DNA of 32,965 nucleotides from Antribacter soli (GTDB lineage Bacteria; Actinomycetota; Actinomycetes; Actinomycetales; Cellulomonadaceae): positions 1-32,965 of the forward strand of contig NZ_JAKGSG010000047.1 of NCBI RefSeq assembly GCF_021568775.1, given 5' to 3'. Below are positions 20,656-28,719 of this stretch, piece after piece. The notes below the pieces were generated by a model. It saw only the letters and a list, made by a program, of their open reading frames with translations. It was not told where the DNA came from and did no database searches. Position 1 is the stretch's first letter. Each line of letters begins with the position of its first letter. The translations under genes were made by a program, and so were the position numbers.

Positions 20656-20922
20656 TCAGTCGCCGAAGACCCAGAGGACGGCCTGACCGATGCCATAGTC
20701 CAGCGCCGTCACGAACAGCATGACCACGAGGAGGAACACCAGCACGACGGACACGTAGGTGAGGAGCTCGGAGCGGGTGGGTGCAACCACCTTCTTCAGC
20801 TCCGCGACGACCTGACGGACGAAAAGAGCGATCCGGGCGAAGACGTTCGGACGGCCCTTGCTCGGACGCTCGTCAGCGTTGCTGACGGGCGCACCCACGG
20901 CCTCAGCCGGCGACTCGCTCAC
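20656..20922 (-). CDS. secE: preprotein translocase subunit SecE
   Basis: The 88-residue single-span SecE clamps the SecYEG channel in the plasma membrane. A polar Ala/Ser/Glu-rich N-terminus is followed by the amphipathic cytoplasmic helix ([20 protein letters not shown]) and one C-terminal membrane segment ([18 protein letters not shown]). The start is a GTG (Met-Ser-Glu-Ser-Pro-Ala); an upstream in-frame start would overlap the region next to the tRNA. It lies between tRNA-Trp and nusG, the standard actinobacterial order. Confidence 0.95.
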   Translation of the reverse strand: MSESPAEAVGAPVSNADERPSKGRPNVFARIALFVRQVVAELKKVVAPTRSELLTYVSVVLVFLLVVMLFVTALDYGIGQAVLWVFGD

Positions 20923-21029
20923 TGCTACCCCACTCCGTGGCACGGTGCACCGCCTGTCGGCGGCGCGGACTGGCGTTCCCGGAACCACTCACGCGGTCCC
21001 GCTGCGCGCGGCCCCGCTGGGGATCACGC

Positions 21030-21105
21030 TGGCAGGGTAGACAGGACTCGAACCTGCAACCTGCGGTTTTGGAGACCGCTGCGCTACCAATTGCGCCACT
21101 ACCCT
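21030..21105 (-). tRNA. tRNA-Trp (anticodon CCA)
   Basis: The acceptor stem AGGGTAG/CTACCCT (21099-21105 against 21034-21040) closes a full cloverleaf. The anticodon loop CTCCAAA is flanked by a GCGGT/ACCGC stem and the T-loop is GTTCGAGT. The discriminator is G and the 3' CCA is encoded (21030-21032). It lies upstream of secE, as in Mycobacterium. Confidence 0.97.
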
Positions 21106-21307
21106 TCGTGTTCGATGCCGTCCGCCGCACGCGCCTCAGGCACGCTCCAGCATGGCGGGCATCAACCACCGGGGCACAACTGTACGGCACGAGAGCCCCC
21201 GGGTCGAACCAGCATTCCGTCACGCGACGCGCCTGCGCCGGGCGGTGTCGTGGAGCCTGCAAGGGGTCGTCGCACGGCCACGGACGGGCCCGTCCACCGT
21301 TCGGTGG

Positions 21308-21328
21308 CGGGCGGGTTCCACCCGCCCG
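21308..21328 (+). repeat. inverted repeat upstream of the ABC exporter
   Basis: A perfect 9-bp inverted repeat with a 3-nt loop (21308-21316 against 21320-21328) lies 40 bp before the ABC ATPase ATG, followed by TTGACA at 21338-21343. It may be an attenuator hairpin or an operator. The rest of the 262-bp gap after tRNA-Trp shows nothing definite. Confidence 0.45.
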
Positions 21329-21367
21329 ATGCTCGCGTTGACAGGCTCCGTGCGGGAGCGTGGACCC

Positions 21368-22306
21368 ATGGAGACGACGGGAGGCCAGGCGGTGCGGGTC
21401 CGCGGCCTGCGCAAGCGGTACGGCACGGCGCGCACGGGGTGGAAGCAGGCGGTCGCGGGCGTCGACCTGGACGTCGGCCGTGGAGAGGTGGTCGCGGTTC
21501 TCGGCCCGAACGGGGCGGGCAAGACGACGACGGTCGAGATCCTCGAGGGGTTCCGGGCACGTGACGACGGCGAGGTGCTGGTGCTGGGCGAGGACCCGGC
21601 CCGGGCCGACCGCGCGTGGCGGGCACGCATCGGTGTGGTCCTGCAGGACTCGCGCGACCTGGGCGAGCTCACGGTCGGGGAGGTGGTGCGCGCGACCGCC
21701 CGCAGCTACCCGGAGCCGCGTGATCCGGCCGAGCTGATCGCCACGGTGGGCCTCGAGGAGAAGGCGCGCACACGCCTGCGCGCCCTGTCGGGCGGCCAGC
21801 GCCGTCGGCTGGACGTGGCGCTCGGCATCGTCGGTCGCCCCGAGCTGCTGTTCCTCGACGAGCCCACCACCGGCTTCGACCCGCAGGCGCGCCGCACCTT
21901 CTGGGAGCTCGTCGAGTCGCTGCGCGACGGCGGCACCACGATCCTGCTCACGACGCACTACCTCGACGAGGCGGCGCGGCTCGCGGACCGGGTCGTCGTG
22001 GTGCGCGAAGGTGTGGTGGTCGCGGAGGGCCCGCCCGGCACGCTCGGGGGCGCCGAGGCACGCACGCCCCTGGTCTCGTGGATGCAGGACGGTGCGCCCC
22101 GGTCGGAGGTCACGGACCGGCCCACCGAGCTCGTCGCGCGCCTCGCCCGTGAGGCGGCCGGTCCAGACGGGGAGGTGCCGCACCTGCAGGTCGTCCGGCC
22201 GAGCCTCGAGGACGTGTACCTGAGCCTGATCGGCGCCGAGGTGGGCGCCGTCGGCACGACCACCGGTGCCCAGACCGGGACCGCCGCCGAGGAGGGAACC
22301 CGATGA
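21368..22306 (+). CDS. ABC exporter ATP-binding protein (DrrA-like)
   Basis: This 312-residue ATPase of an ABC-2-type exporter is cytoplasmic and acts with the permease encoded next to it. Walker A is GPNGAGKT (46-53), the signature is LSGGQ (140-144), Walker B is LFLDE (161-165) and the H-loop His is H197 in TTHYLDEA. The C-terminal ~100 residues form the extension typical of DrrA-like proteins. The ATG at 21368 was chosen over upstream in-frame codons because GGGAG precedes it and the ABC fold begins soon after. Its stop overlaps the permease ATG by 4 bp. The substrate (drug, lipid or peptide) is unknown. Confidence 0.93.
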   Translation: METTGGQAVRVRGLRKRYGTARTGWKQAVAGVDLDVGRGEVVAVLGPNGAGKTTTVEILEGFRARDDGEVLVLGEDPARADRAWRARIGVVLQDSRDLGELTVGEVVRATARSYPEPRDPAELIATVGLEEKARTRLRALSGGQRRRLDVALGIVGRPELLFLDEPTTGFDPQARRTFWELVESLRDGGTTILLTTHYLDEAARLADRVVVVREGVVVAEGPPGTLGGAEARTPLVSWMQDGAPRSEVTDRPTELVARLAREAAGPDGEVPHLQVVRPSLEDVYLSLIGAEVGAVGTTTGAQTGTAAEEGTR

Positions 22307-23148
22307 GCACCCACACCGCACGCCCCACCGGCCGGGGCCGGCTTCCCGGGATATGGTCGCTCGCGCTCGCGCGGGCGAGCGTCGAACTGCGTTCGTTCAC
22401 ACGCGAGCGCGACGCCGTGGTCTTCGTCTTCCTGTACCCGATCCTGATGCTGGCCCTGTTCGCCACCGTCTTCGGCAGCGAACAGGCGGGCTCTGCGGGT
22501 ACCGGGGTCGACTTCGCCCGGTACTTCCTGCCCGGCATGATCGCGACCGGCATCATGCTGTCGAGCTTCCAGACGTTGGCACTCGCCATCGCCGTCGAGC
22601 GGGACGACGGGACGCTCAAGCGCCTGCGCGCCACCCCGCTCCCGGCGTCGGCGTACTTCCTCGGGAAGGTCGCGCAGGTGCTGGCGGTCGCCACGGTGCA
22701 GACGGCCGTGCTGATCGCGATCGCGGCGCTCGCCTACGACGTGCCGCTGCCGTCCGAGGCCGGTGCCTGGCTCACCTTCGCGTGGGTGTTCGTGCTCGGC
22801 ACGGCCACGGGGTCGGTCCTGGGCGTCGCCTTCTCGTCGGCGGTGCGCTCGGGCCGGTCCGCGAGCGCCGTCGTGATCCCGGTGGTCCTGGTGCTGCAAT
22901 TCACCTCGGGCGTGTTCTTCCCCTTCTACAGCCTGCCCGCGTGGTTGCAGACGGCCGCCTCCTTGTTTCCGCTCAAGTGGCTGGCGCAGGGCCTGCGGTC
23001 GGTGTTCCTGCCACCGGAGATGGTGTCGCTCGAGCCGAGCGGTTCGTGGCAGCTCGGCCTGACGGCTGGTGTGCTGGCCGTATGGCTCGTCGCCGGGCTC
23101 GTCGTGGGCATCCGCACCTTCCGCTGGCGACGGCATGACGACGGGTGA
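22303..23148 (+). CDS. ABC-2 type exporter permease (DrrB-like)
   Basis: This 281-residue membrane protein should have six membrane segments: about FVFLYPILMLALFATVF, YFLPGMIATGIMLSSFQTL, VLAVATVQTAVLIAIAAL, FAWVFVLGTATGSVLGVAF, VVIPVVLVLQFTSGVFF and a C-terminal GVLAVWLVAGLVVGI. The conserved RDDGTLKRLRATPLP loop of ABC-2 permeases, which contacts the ATPase, follows the second segment. It overlaps the ATPase gene by ATGA, so the pair is translationally coupled and forms one exporter. It ends 45 bp from the convergent transglycosylase gene. Confidence 0.92.
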   Translation: MSTHTARPTGRGRLPGIWSLALARASVELRSFTRERDAVVFVFLYPILMLALFATVFGSEQAGSAGTGVDFARYFLPGMIATGIMLSSFQTLALAIAVERDDGTLKRLRATPLPASAYFLGKVAQVLAVATVQTAVLIAIAALAYDVPLPSEAGAWLTFAWVFVLGTATGSVLGVAFSSAVRSGRSASAVVIPVVLVLQFTSGVFFPFYSLPAWLQTAASLFPLKWLAQGLRSVFLPPEMVSLEPSGSWQLGLTAGVLAVWLVAGLVVGIRTFRWRRHDDG

Positions 23149-23163
23149 CTCCTCGGGGTGGCC

Positions 23164-23179
23164 GCGGCGAACACGCCGC
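23164..23179. terminator. possible bidirectional terminator
   Basis: A short perfect 6-bp GC stem (23164-23169 against 23174-23179, 4-nt loop) lies in the 45-bp gap between the convergent permease and transglycosylase genes. It is short, so I give it modest weight. Confidence 0.35.
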
Positions 23180-23193
23180 TGCCGACGCGGTAC

Positions 23194-23925
23194 CTACCCG
23201 GCCGCAGCCGCCGCGACCGCGGCTGCCCGGTCGCGGACCGTCTGCCCGTACTCCTCGGAGCGGTTGTAGGCGAGGAGCGCACGACGCACGCCGTCGTCGG
23301 TCGTCACGTCACCCCCGGCAGCACAGAGGTAGCGGCCGGCGGCGAGCGCCGCGTCGTCCAGGTCGTGCGGGTTACGCGCGCCGTCGCCGTCGCCGTCGGA
23401 GCCCCAGCGCTCCCACGTGGACGGGAGGAACTGCAGCGGCCCCACGGCGCGATCCCACACCGGGTCGCCGTGCATCGCGGTCGACTCCGGCGTCGCCGGG
23501 ATCTCCGCGAAACCGGGCCGGCCGTCGAGGGCGGGGCCGATGATCGGCGGGGTGGCCCGTCCGTCCGCGCCGACGTGAGAGCCGCCGTGCGTGCCGTGGC
23601 CCGACTCGATGGCACCCACACCGGCGAGCAGCGTCCAGCGCAGCCCGCATGCCGGCTCCGACTCGGCGAGCGCGAGATCGGCGCGCGCGTACGCCTCCAG
23701 CGCCCGCGCGGGGACGCCGGTGACGCCTGCGGTGGCTGACACCCAGTCGGGGTCCGGCTCCCCGGACGGCCCGGCGACGGGGGCGACGCCTGCGGCGGCC
23801 TCGGCTCCGGCCGGCACGCTCTCGGCCCCGTCGGCAGCGCGGGCGAAACCCGTCAGAGCCGCGAAACCGAGCGCGCCCAGGACCAGCCACGCCACGAGAC
23901 CCGACCCCGTCCCCGCCTGCGCCAT
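23194..23925 (-). CDS. membrane-anchored lytic transglycosylase (MltB-like)
   Basis: This 243-residue predicted peptidoglycan lytic transglycosylase would cleave MurNAc-GlcNAc bonds outside the cell. An N-terminal hydrophobic segment at about 9-28 (LVAWLVLGALGFAALTGF) acts as a signal anchor, followed by an Ala/Pro/Gly-rich spacer to residue 60. The catalytic domain has the Glu of AIESGHGTHGG (E107), and the family's QFLPSTWERWG and Asn-Pro-His-Asp-Leu-Asp-Asp-Ala motifs, ending with LLAYNRSEEYGQTV. The ATG at 23925 was chosen because upstream in-frame sequence crosses the predicted promoter. It is divergent from the deaminase gene. Confidence 0.9.
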   Translation of the reverse strand: MAQAGTGSGLVAWLVLGALGFAALTGFARAADGAESVPAGAEAAAGVAPVAGPSGEPDPDWVSATAGVTGVPARALEAYARADLALAESEPACGLRWTLLAGVGAIESGHGTHGGSHVGADGRATPPIIGPALDGRPGFAEIPATPESTAMHGDPVWDRAVGPLQFLPSTWERWGSDGDGDGARNPHDLDDAALAAGRYLCAAGGDVTTDDGVRRALLAYNRSEEYGQTVRDRAAAVAAAAAG

Positions 23926-23958
23926 CGCCGCCCGCCCGCCGCTCGTAACGTCCGGCAG

Positions 23959-23987
23959 ATCGTACAAGCAGGAGAAACCGTCCCCAA
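23959..23987 (-). promoter_or_regulatory. candidate transglycosylase promoter
   Basis: On the minus strand TTGGGG (23982-23987), a 17-bp spacer and TACGAT (23959-23964) lie 34 bp before the ATG. The -35 matches only in its TTG. Confidence 0.4.
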
Positions 23988-24132
23988 GCCCCAACCGCGC
24001 GTCAACCGGAGCCCTGCGCAGCGCACCACGACACCTCCGCGGCCCGGGCGGCACGACGACGGCGGGTGCCGGCGAAGGACTGCTGGCGTGCCGCAGATCA
24101 CATCCGGACGTGCCCCGCGGCGCCGGATTCGC

Positions 24133-24138
24133 CATACT
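24133..24138 (+). promoter_or_regulatory. candidate -10 for a leaderless deaminase transcript
   Basis: CATACT ends 6 nt before the ATG at 24145, so transcription would begin on or next to the start codon. No ribosome-binding site precedes the ATG. Leaderless messages are frequent in actinobacteria, and the fit is good, but no clear -35 is seen. Confidence 0.4.
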
Positions 24139-24144
24139 TCACGG

Positions 24145-25218
24145 ATGCGAGACCTGGCGCTCCTCCCGAAAGCCCACCTCCACCTGCACTTCACGGGTTC
24201 GATGCGTGTCACGACGCTCGCAGACCTGGCGGCGCAGCACAACGTCCGGCTGCCCGAGGCGCTGGTCGACGCCGACCCGCTGCGCCTGCCGGCGACGGAG
24301 CGCGGCTGGTTCCGGTTCCAGCGTCTGTACGACGCGGCGCGGGCCTGCGTGCGGTCCGAGGCGGACATGCGGCGGCTGGTGGACGAGGCGGCCGCGGACG
24401 ACGCGGCGGAGGGGTCCGGGCGGCTCGAGATCCAGGTGGACCCCACGTCGTACGCGCCGTTCGTCGGCGGGATCACACCCGCCGTGGAGATCGTCCTGGA
24501 CGCCGCGCGGGTGGCGAGCGCGGCACACGGGATCGAGGTCGCAGTGGTCGTGGCGGCGTCGCGGATGCGGCACCCGCTCGACGCACGGACCCTGGCCCGG
24601 CTCGCGGCCCGGTACGCGGGCGAGGGTCCGGGCGAGGTGATCGGCTTCGGCCTGTCGAACGACGAGCGCCGGGGAGACACCGCCGAGTTCGGGCCGGCGT
24701 TCGACATCGCACGGCGTGCGGGCCTGGCGGCGGTACCGCACGGTGGCGAGCTGCTCGGACCGGACCACGTCCGCGAGGTCCTGCGCGAGCTCGTTCCGGA
24801 CCGGCTGGGCCACGGCGTGCGGTCCGCGGAGGACCCTCACGTGCTGGAGGAGATCGTCGAGCGCGGAGTGGCACTCGAGGTGAACCCGGCGTCGAACGTG
24901 GGCCTGGGCGTCTACCACGAGTCGAGCGAGCTCCCGCTGCGCACGCTCGTCGCCGCGGGAGCGCAGGTGGCGCTCGGCGCGGACGACCCGCTGCTGTTCG
25001 GCTCGCGCCTGGTGGCGCAGTACGAGATGGCACGCACCGTGCACGGGTTCTCGGACGGCGAGCTCGCGGCCCTGGCGAGGTCGTCGGTGCGTGCGAGCCG
25101 CGCGTCCGCACGGACGAAGTCCCAGCTCCTCGCGGGTGTCGACGCGTGGCTCGCGCAGCCGGACCCTGCGGAGCCCGTCATACGTAGCGAAATGGACAAT
25201 CCAGTCACAGTTGGGTGA
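24145..25218 (+). CDS. adenosine deaminase family protein
   Basis: This 357-residue TIM-barrel metal-dependent hydrolase of the adenosine/adenine deaminase family probably deaminates a purine nucleoside or base in the cytoplasm. Metal ligands are H13 and H15 in HLHLHFTGS, H199 with E202 in PHGGE, and D280-D281 in LGADDPLLFG. The LGHGVR and EVNPASNVGL motifs are also present. The classical HLDGA after the metal histidines is replaced by HFTGS, so the residue binding ribose hydroxyls differs and substrate preference may not be adenosine. The ATG at 24145 is where homology starts; an in-frame upstream ATG at 24088 adds an Arg-rich stretch unlike the family. Purine salvage is the default role. 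Confidence 0.88.
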   Translation: MRDLALLPKAHLHLHFTGSMRVTTLADLAAQHNVRLPEALVDADPLRLPATERGWFRFQRLYDAARACVRSEADMRRLVDEAAADDAAEGSGRLEIQVDPTSYAPFVGGITPAVEIVLDAARVASAAHGIEVAVVVAASRMRHPLDARTLARLAARYAGEGPGEVIGFGLSNDERRGDTAEFGPAFDIARRAGLAAVPHGGELLGPDHVREVLRELVPDRLGHGVRSAEDPHVLEEIVERGVALEVNPASNVGLGVYHESSELPLRTLVAAGAQVALGADDPLLFGSRLVAQYEMARTVHGFSDGELAALARSSVRASRASARTKSQLLAGVDAWLAQPDPAEPVIRSEMDNPVTVG

Positions 25219-25330
25219 CGATCCTCTTCGGGCCGCGGGGCAACGGAAGCACACCCCCGAGCGTCTGATACATACGAGGTGCACGGGACCACGCCGATCG
25301 CGCGGTCCCGCGAGACGTAAGGGGATCTAC

Positions 25331-26242
25331 ATGCGGGACGCACGACGGGTGCTCGGGGTCTTTGGCGCCGCGGCGCTGACGGCCGGGTTCGTGGCGGGTT
25401 GCAGCGGGAACGGTCCGAACGCCGGCGGCACGTCGTCGACGTCGGCGAGCAGCAGCGCGACCGCCTCGCCCGAGCCGAGCGCGTCCAGCACGCCTGAGGC
25501 GAGCGGGACGCCGTCGGGCAGCCCTGAGGCCGGCCCGAGCCCCTCGACCGAGCCGAGCGCGAGCCCTACCCCTACCCCCACGCCGTCCCCCACCGAGACC
25601 ACGCCGCCCGAGGCGGCCCCCGCCCCGACCCCTGAGGCGCCGGCCCAGCTCGCCTCGGGCGCGCAGGGCGACCAGGTCGCCGCGCTCCAGCAGCGCCTGT
25701 CCGACCTCGGCTACTTCGTCACGGACGTCGACGGCGACTTCGGGCACAACACGCAGCAGGCCGTCTGGGCGCTGCAGAAGGCCGCGGGCCTGTACCGCGA
25801 CGGCGTCGTCGGACCGCAGACGCAGGGCGCACTGGACCAGGGAGTACGACCGCAGGCCCGCACCGCGCAGGGCAAGGCCATCGAGATCGACATCGACCGC
25901 CAGCTTCTGCTCGCGGTCGAGAACGGCCAGGTCGTCCGCGTCATCAACGCGTCCTCGGGCAACGGGGAGACGTTCGAGGCGAAGGGGCACATCTACCGCG
26001 CCTACACGCCGACGGGCACGTTCGCCGTGGGCCGGCAGATCGACGGCATGCACTCGTCGACCCTCGAGCTCGGCGACATGTGGCGGCCGAAGTTCTTCGC
26101 CGGCGGAATCGCCGTGCACGGCTCGGCCTCGATCCCGCCCTACCCCGCCTCGCACGGGTGCGTGCGCGTCTCCAGCGCCGCGATGAACTGGATCTGGGAC
26201 GTCTGGGGCGCCCCGCGGGACACCACCGTCGTCGTGTACTAG
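25331..26242 (+). CDS. lipoprotein L,D-transpeptidase with peptidoglycan-binding domain
   Basis: This 303-residue protein cross-links or attaches peptidoglycan peptides through 3-3 bonds. It has a lipoprotein signal with lipobox FVAGC (C24 lipidated), then a long Ser/Pro/Thr-rich wall-spanning linker (about 25-105). A PG_binding_1 domain follows at about 108-168 (GDQVAALQQRLSDLGYFVTD). The C-terminal YkuD domain carries HGSASIPPYPASHGCVRVS, with H275 and catalytic C277. The ATG follows AAGGGGA at good spacing. The 112-bp upstream gap has a TATA-poor but AT-richer patch near 25265-25276 and no definite promoter. Its stop codon overlaps the murB stop on the other strand. It acts outside the membrane. 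Confidence 0.94.
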   Translation: MRDARRVLGVFGAAALTAGFVAGCSGNGPNAGGTSSTSASSSATASPEPSASSTPEASGTPSGSPEAGPSPSTEPSASPTPTPTPSPTETTPPEAAPAPTPEAPAQLASGAQGDQVAALQQRLSDLGYFVTDVDGDFGHNTQQAVWALQKAAGLYRDGVVGPQTQGALDQGVRPQARTAQGKAIEIDIDRQLLLAVENGQVVRVINASSGNGETFEAKGHIYRAYTPTGTFAVGRQIDGMHSSTLELGDMWRPKFFAGGIAVHGSASIPPYPASHGCVRVSSAAMNWIWDVWGAPRDTTVVVY

Positions 26243-27417
26243 AGCGAGACGCCGACCAGCACCGGTTCCGGCACGAGCTCGACGCCGAACCGGTCGCGGA
26301 CGCCGTCGCGGACGGTGCGGGCCAGCGCGACCAGGTCGTCGGCCCGCGCCCCACCGCGGTTGGTGATCGCGAGGGTGTGCTTGGTCGACAGCCGCGCGGG
26401 GCTGTGCTCGCCCGCCAGGCCGAAGCCCTTGCCGAAGCCCGCGTTCTCGATGAGCCACGCCGCGCTCGTCTTGACCAGGGACGGGTCCACCGCGCCGAGG
26501 CTCGGCCCCGTCGAGCTGGTCGGCAGCGCCGAGCGCACCTGGTAGCGCGGCGCCTCGGCTGGCAGGTCCGCCATCCGCGACGCCGGCACGACCGGGTTGG
26601 TGAAGAACGAGCCGGCGCTCCACCGGTCGTGGTCCGGGGCGCCCTCCGGCCGGTCGAGCAGCATGCCCTTGCCGGCTCGCAGCTCGAGCACGGCCTCGCG
26701 CACGTCCTTCGACGGCGCCCGCTCCCCGACCGCGACGCCGAGGCGGCGGCCCAGCTCGGCGTACCCGATCGGCGCCGACAGCGTCCCGAGCCGGAACTGG
26801 AGCTGGACCTGCAGCACCACGTACCGCGGCGTCGGGTACCACGGCGCGGCCGGATCGTCGCCGCGTGCGTCGACGTGCATCGAGCGCTTCAGCAGCGAGG
26901 TCCGGTAGCCGAAGTCGAGCTCGCCCACGGCGAAGGTGCGCACCCGGTTCTGCCCGCGGTCCCAGGTGCGGACGGTCGCGATGACGCCCGCCACCTCCTG
27001 GCCGTAGGCGCCGATGTTCTGCACCGGGGCCGCGCCCACGGTGCCGGGGATGCCGGACAGGGCCTCCACGCCCACCCAGCCCTCCACCACGGCCCGCGCC
27101 ACGAGGTCGTCCCAGCACTGCCCGGCGGGAACGGTCACCACCGCACCACCGCAGGTGTCCTCGGACTCCACCTCGATACCCGAGCGCACGTCACGCACGA
27201 CCACGCCGTCGAAGCCGGCATCGGAGACGAGCAGGTTCGAGCCACCGCCGACCACGAGGAGCGGCACACCCTGGTCGTCTGCGTCCCGCACCGCCGCGAT
27301 GAGCCGGGCCTCGTCCCTGGCCTCGACGTAGGTCTCGACGGGTCCGCCGACGCGCAGCGTCGTGAGGGCGGCCAGGCTGGGAACCACTGGATCGGTCTCG
27401 GACGGGTAAAGACTCAC
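26239..27417 (-). CDS. murB: UDP-N-acetylenolpyruvoylglucosamine reductase
   Basis: This 392-residue FAD/NADPH enzyme reduces UDP-GlcNAc-enolpyruvate to UDP-MurNAc, the second committed step of peptidoglycan precursor synthesis, in the cytoplasm. The FAD-binding VVGGGSNLLVSDAGFDG and GIPGTVGAAPVQNIGAYGQE motifs are present. The catalytic Ser is S270 in SAGSFFTNPVV, and the C-terminal lobe (AWLIENAGFGKGFG) is complete. It is longer than E. coli MurB (342) mainly through an insert around MHVDARGDDPAAPWYPTPR. The start is a GTG (Met-Ser-Leu-Tyr-Pro). A minus-strand TATGCT ends 6 nt before the GTG and no ribosome-binding site is properly spaced, so a leaderless message is likely. Confidence 0.95.
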   Translation of the reverse strand: MSLYPSETDPVVPSLAALTTLRVGGPVETYVEARDEARLIAAVRDADDQGVPLLVVGGGSNLLVSDAGFDGVVVRDVRSGIEVESEDTCGGAVVTVPAGQCWDDLVARAVVEGWVGVEALSGIPGTVGAAPVQNIGAYGQEVAGVIATVRTWDRGQNRVRTFAVGELDFGYRTSLLKRSMHVDARGDDPAAPWYPTPRYVVLQVQLQFRLGTLSAPIGYAELGRRLGVAVGERAPSKDVREAVLELRAGKGMLLDRPEGAPDHDRWSAGSFFTNPVVPASRMADLPAEAPRYQVRSALPTSSTGPSLGAVDPSLVKTSAAWLIENAGFGKGFGLAGEHSPARLSTKHTLAITNRGGARADDLVALARTVRDGVRDRFGVELVPEPVLVGVSL

Positions 27418-27448
27418 CCTGAAAGCATATCTACCGACCCGTGCGATG

Positions 27449-27458
27449 TTGTGCACAA
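27449..27458. promoter_or_regulatory. perfect 10-bp palindrome in the murB-LPMO region
   Basis: TTGTGCACAA is a perfect palindrome 32 bp upstream of the murB GTG. It lies in the 273-bp divergent region shared with the LPMO gene. It could be a repressor operator for murB. Each half also differs by one base from the actinobacterial DnaA-box form TTGTCCACA. The rest of the region (27459-27690) holds only the LPMO ribosome-binding site (GGAGGA). Confidence 0.4.
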
Positions 27459-27690
27459 ATTCGACATGGAGCGGGTGAGGTCTGCCAACTTTCTGCACCC
27501 CGCCGGTGTGTCGTCCGGGCCAGAGGTCCTTAAACGGTTCGGAGGGTAGTCCCTGCCGGACAGCGCGCCCACCGTGGACTCCTCCACGCGCTGAGGCGAT
27601 CTTGCGCCAACGACGACGCCGTCGCACGACGCGTGGTGCAGCCGTCACGGCCGCCGCCGTGCGGCCAGAGCCCGAGCACCTGGAGGAAGC

Positions 27691-28692
27691 ATGTCCACTC
27701 GTGCGCGAATGCGCAGACTCGCCGCGGCCCTCTGTCTGGCGGTGGTCGCCCCCTTCGTGGCCGCCACCGTCGTTGCACCCGCGGCCACCGCACACGGTTC
27801 GGTGACCGACCCGCCCACCCGCAACTACGGCTGCTGGGACCGCTGGGGCGACGACCACCTGAACCCCGGCATGCAGCAGACGGACCCGATGTGCTGGGGT
27901 GCCTGGCAGCACGACCCCAACGCCATGTGGAACTGGAACGGCCTCTACCGCGAGGGCGTCGCCGGCCAGCACGAGCAGGTGATCCCGGACGGTCAGCTCT
28001 GCTCCGGCGGCCGGACCCAGTCGCCCCGCTACGACTACCTCGACACCCCGGGACCCTGGGTCGCCAAGGGCGTGCCGCACCAGTTCACGCTCACGCTGAC
28101 CGACGGCGCACAGCACGGCGCCGACTACCTGCGGATCTACATCTCCAAGCCCGGGTTCGACCCCACGACGGAGGCGCTCGGCTGGGACGACGTGGACCTG
28201 CTCAAGGTGACCGGGACCTATCCCTCCCAGGGCACGTACCAGACCGACGTGGACCTCACCGGCCGCAACGGTCGTGCGGTCCTCTACACGGTCTGGCAGG
28301 CGAGCCACCTCGACCAGTCGTACTACCTGTGCTCCGACATCAACATCGGTGGGGGCGACACGACGCCGACGCCCACCCCGACACCCACGCCCACGCCGAC
28401 ACCGACGCCCGGCGTCGGCGAGTGCTCGGCCGTGGTGACCGTCGTCAACTCGTGGAGCGGCGGCTACCAGGCCGACGTCCGCGTCACGGCGGGCAGCAGC
28501 GCCGTGAACGGCTGGCGGGTGACCGTCGGCGGCGCCACCATCACGCAGGCCTGGAACGGGACCCTGTCGAACGGCAACACCATCACGAACGCCAACTGGA
28601 ACGGCAGCCTGGCCCCCGGGGCCTCGACCGCGGCCGGCTTCCTCGGCAGCGGCAGCGCTTCCGGCCTGACCCCGACCTGCACCGTGCTCTGA
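27691..28692 (+). CDS. secreted AA10 lytic polysaccharide monooxygenase with CBM2
   Basis: This 333-residue secreted copper enzyme oxidatively cleaves crystalline polysaccharide. The signal peptide ends ATA before H35, which becomes the mature N-terminal His of the copper histidine brace; the second brace His is H142 in AQHGADYL. The catalytic domain (RNYGCWDRWGDD, DPNAMWNWNGLYRE, VIPDGQLCSGGRT, YYLCSDINIG) closely recalls Streptomyces coelicolor ScLPMO10B, a cellulose-active C1/C4 oxidiser with chitin activity. Eight Thr-Pro repeats link it to a C-terminal CBM2 cellulose-binding module (about 244-333, NSWSGGYQADVRVTAG). An ideal GGAGGA ribosome-binding site precedes the ATG. Cellulose is the most likely substrate (inference). 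Confidence 0.95.
   Translation: MSTRARMRRLAAALCLAVVAPFVAATVVAPAATAHGSVTDPPTRNYGCWDRWGDDHLNPGMQQTDPMCWGAWQHDPNAMWNWNGLYREGVAGQHEQVIPDGQLCSGGRTQSPRYDYLDTPGPWVAKGVPHQFTLTLTDGAQHGADYLRIYISKPGFDPTTEALGWDDVDLLKVTGTYPSQGTYQTDVDLTGRNGRAVLYTVWQASHLDQSYYLCSDINIGGGDTTPTPTPTPTPTPTPTPGVGECSAVVTVVNSWSGGYQADVRVTAGSSAVNGWRVTVGGATITQAWNGTLSNGNTITNANWNGSLAPGASTAAGFLGSGSASGLTPTCTVL
28363..28410 (+). repeat. Thr-Pro linker repeat
   Basis: Eight six-base units with varying synonymous codons encode an alternating Thr-Pro linker between the LPMO and CBM2 domains. The codon variation suggests selection on the protein rather than recent slippage. Confidence 0.9.
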
Positions 28693-28719
28693 CCTGAGCA
28701 CGGCCCGGCAGCGACAGGC

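Noticed and set aside
21338-21366. TTGACA with 17-bp spacing as the ABC exporter promoter
   Set aside because: The -10 at the right distance is TGGACC and falls directly before the ATG, over the ribosome-binding region, so it cannot serve a leadered message and is a poor match.
20241-21564. Plus-strand frames across secE, nusG and tRNA-Trp
   Set aside because: They cross a tRNA gene and certain minus-strand genes and lack coding signals.
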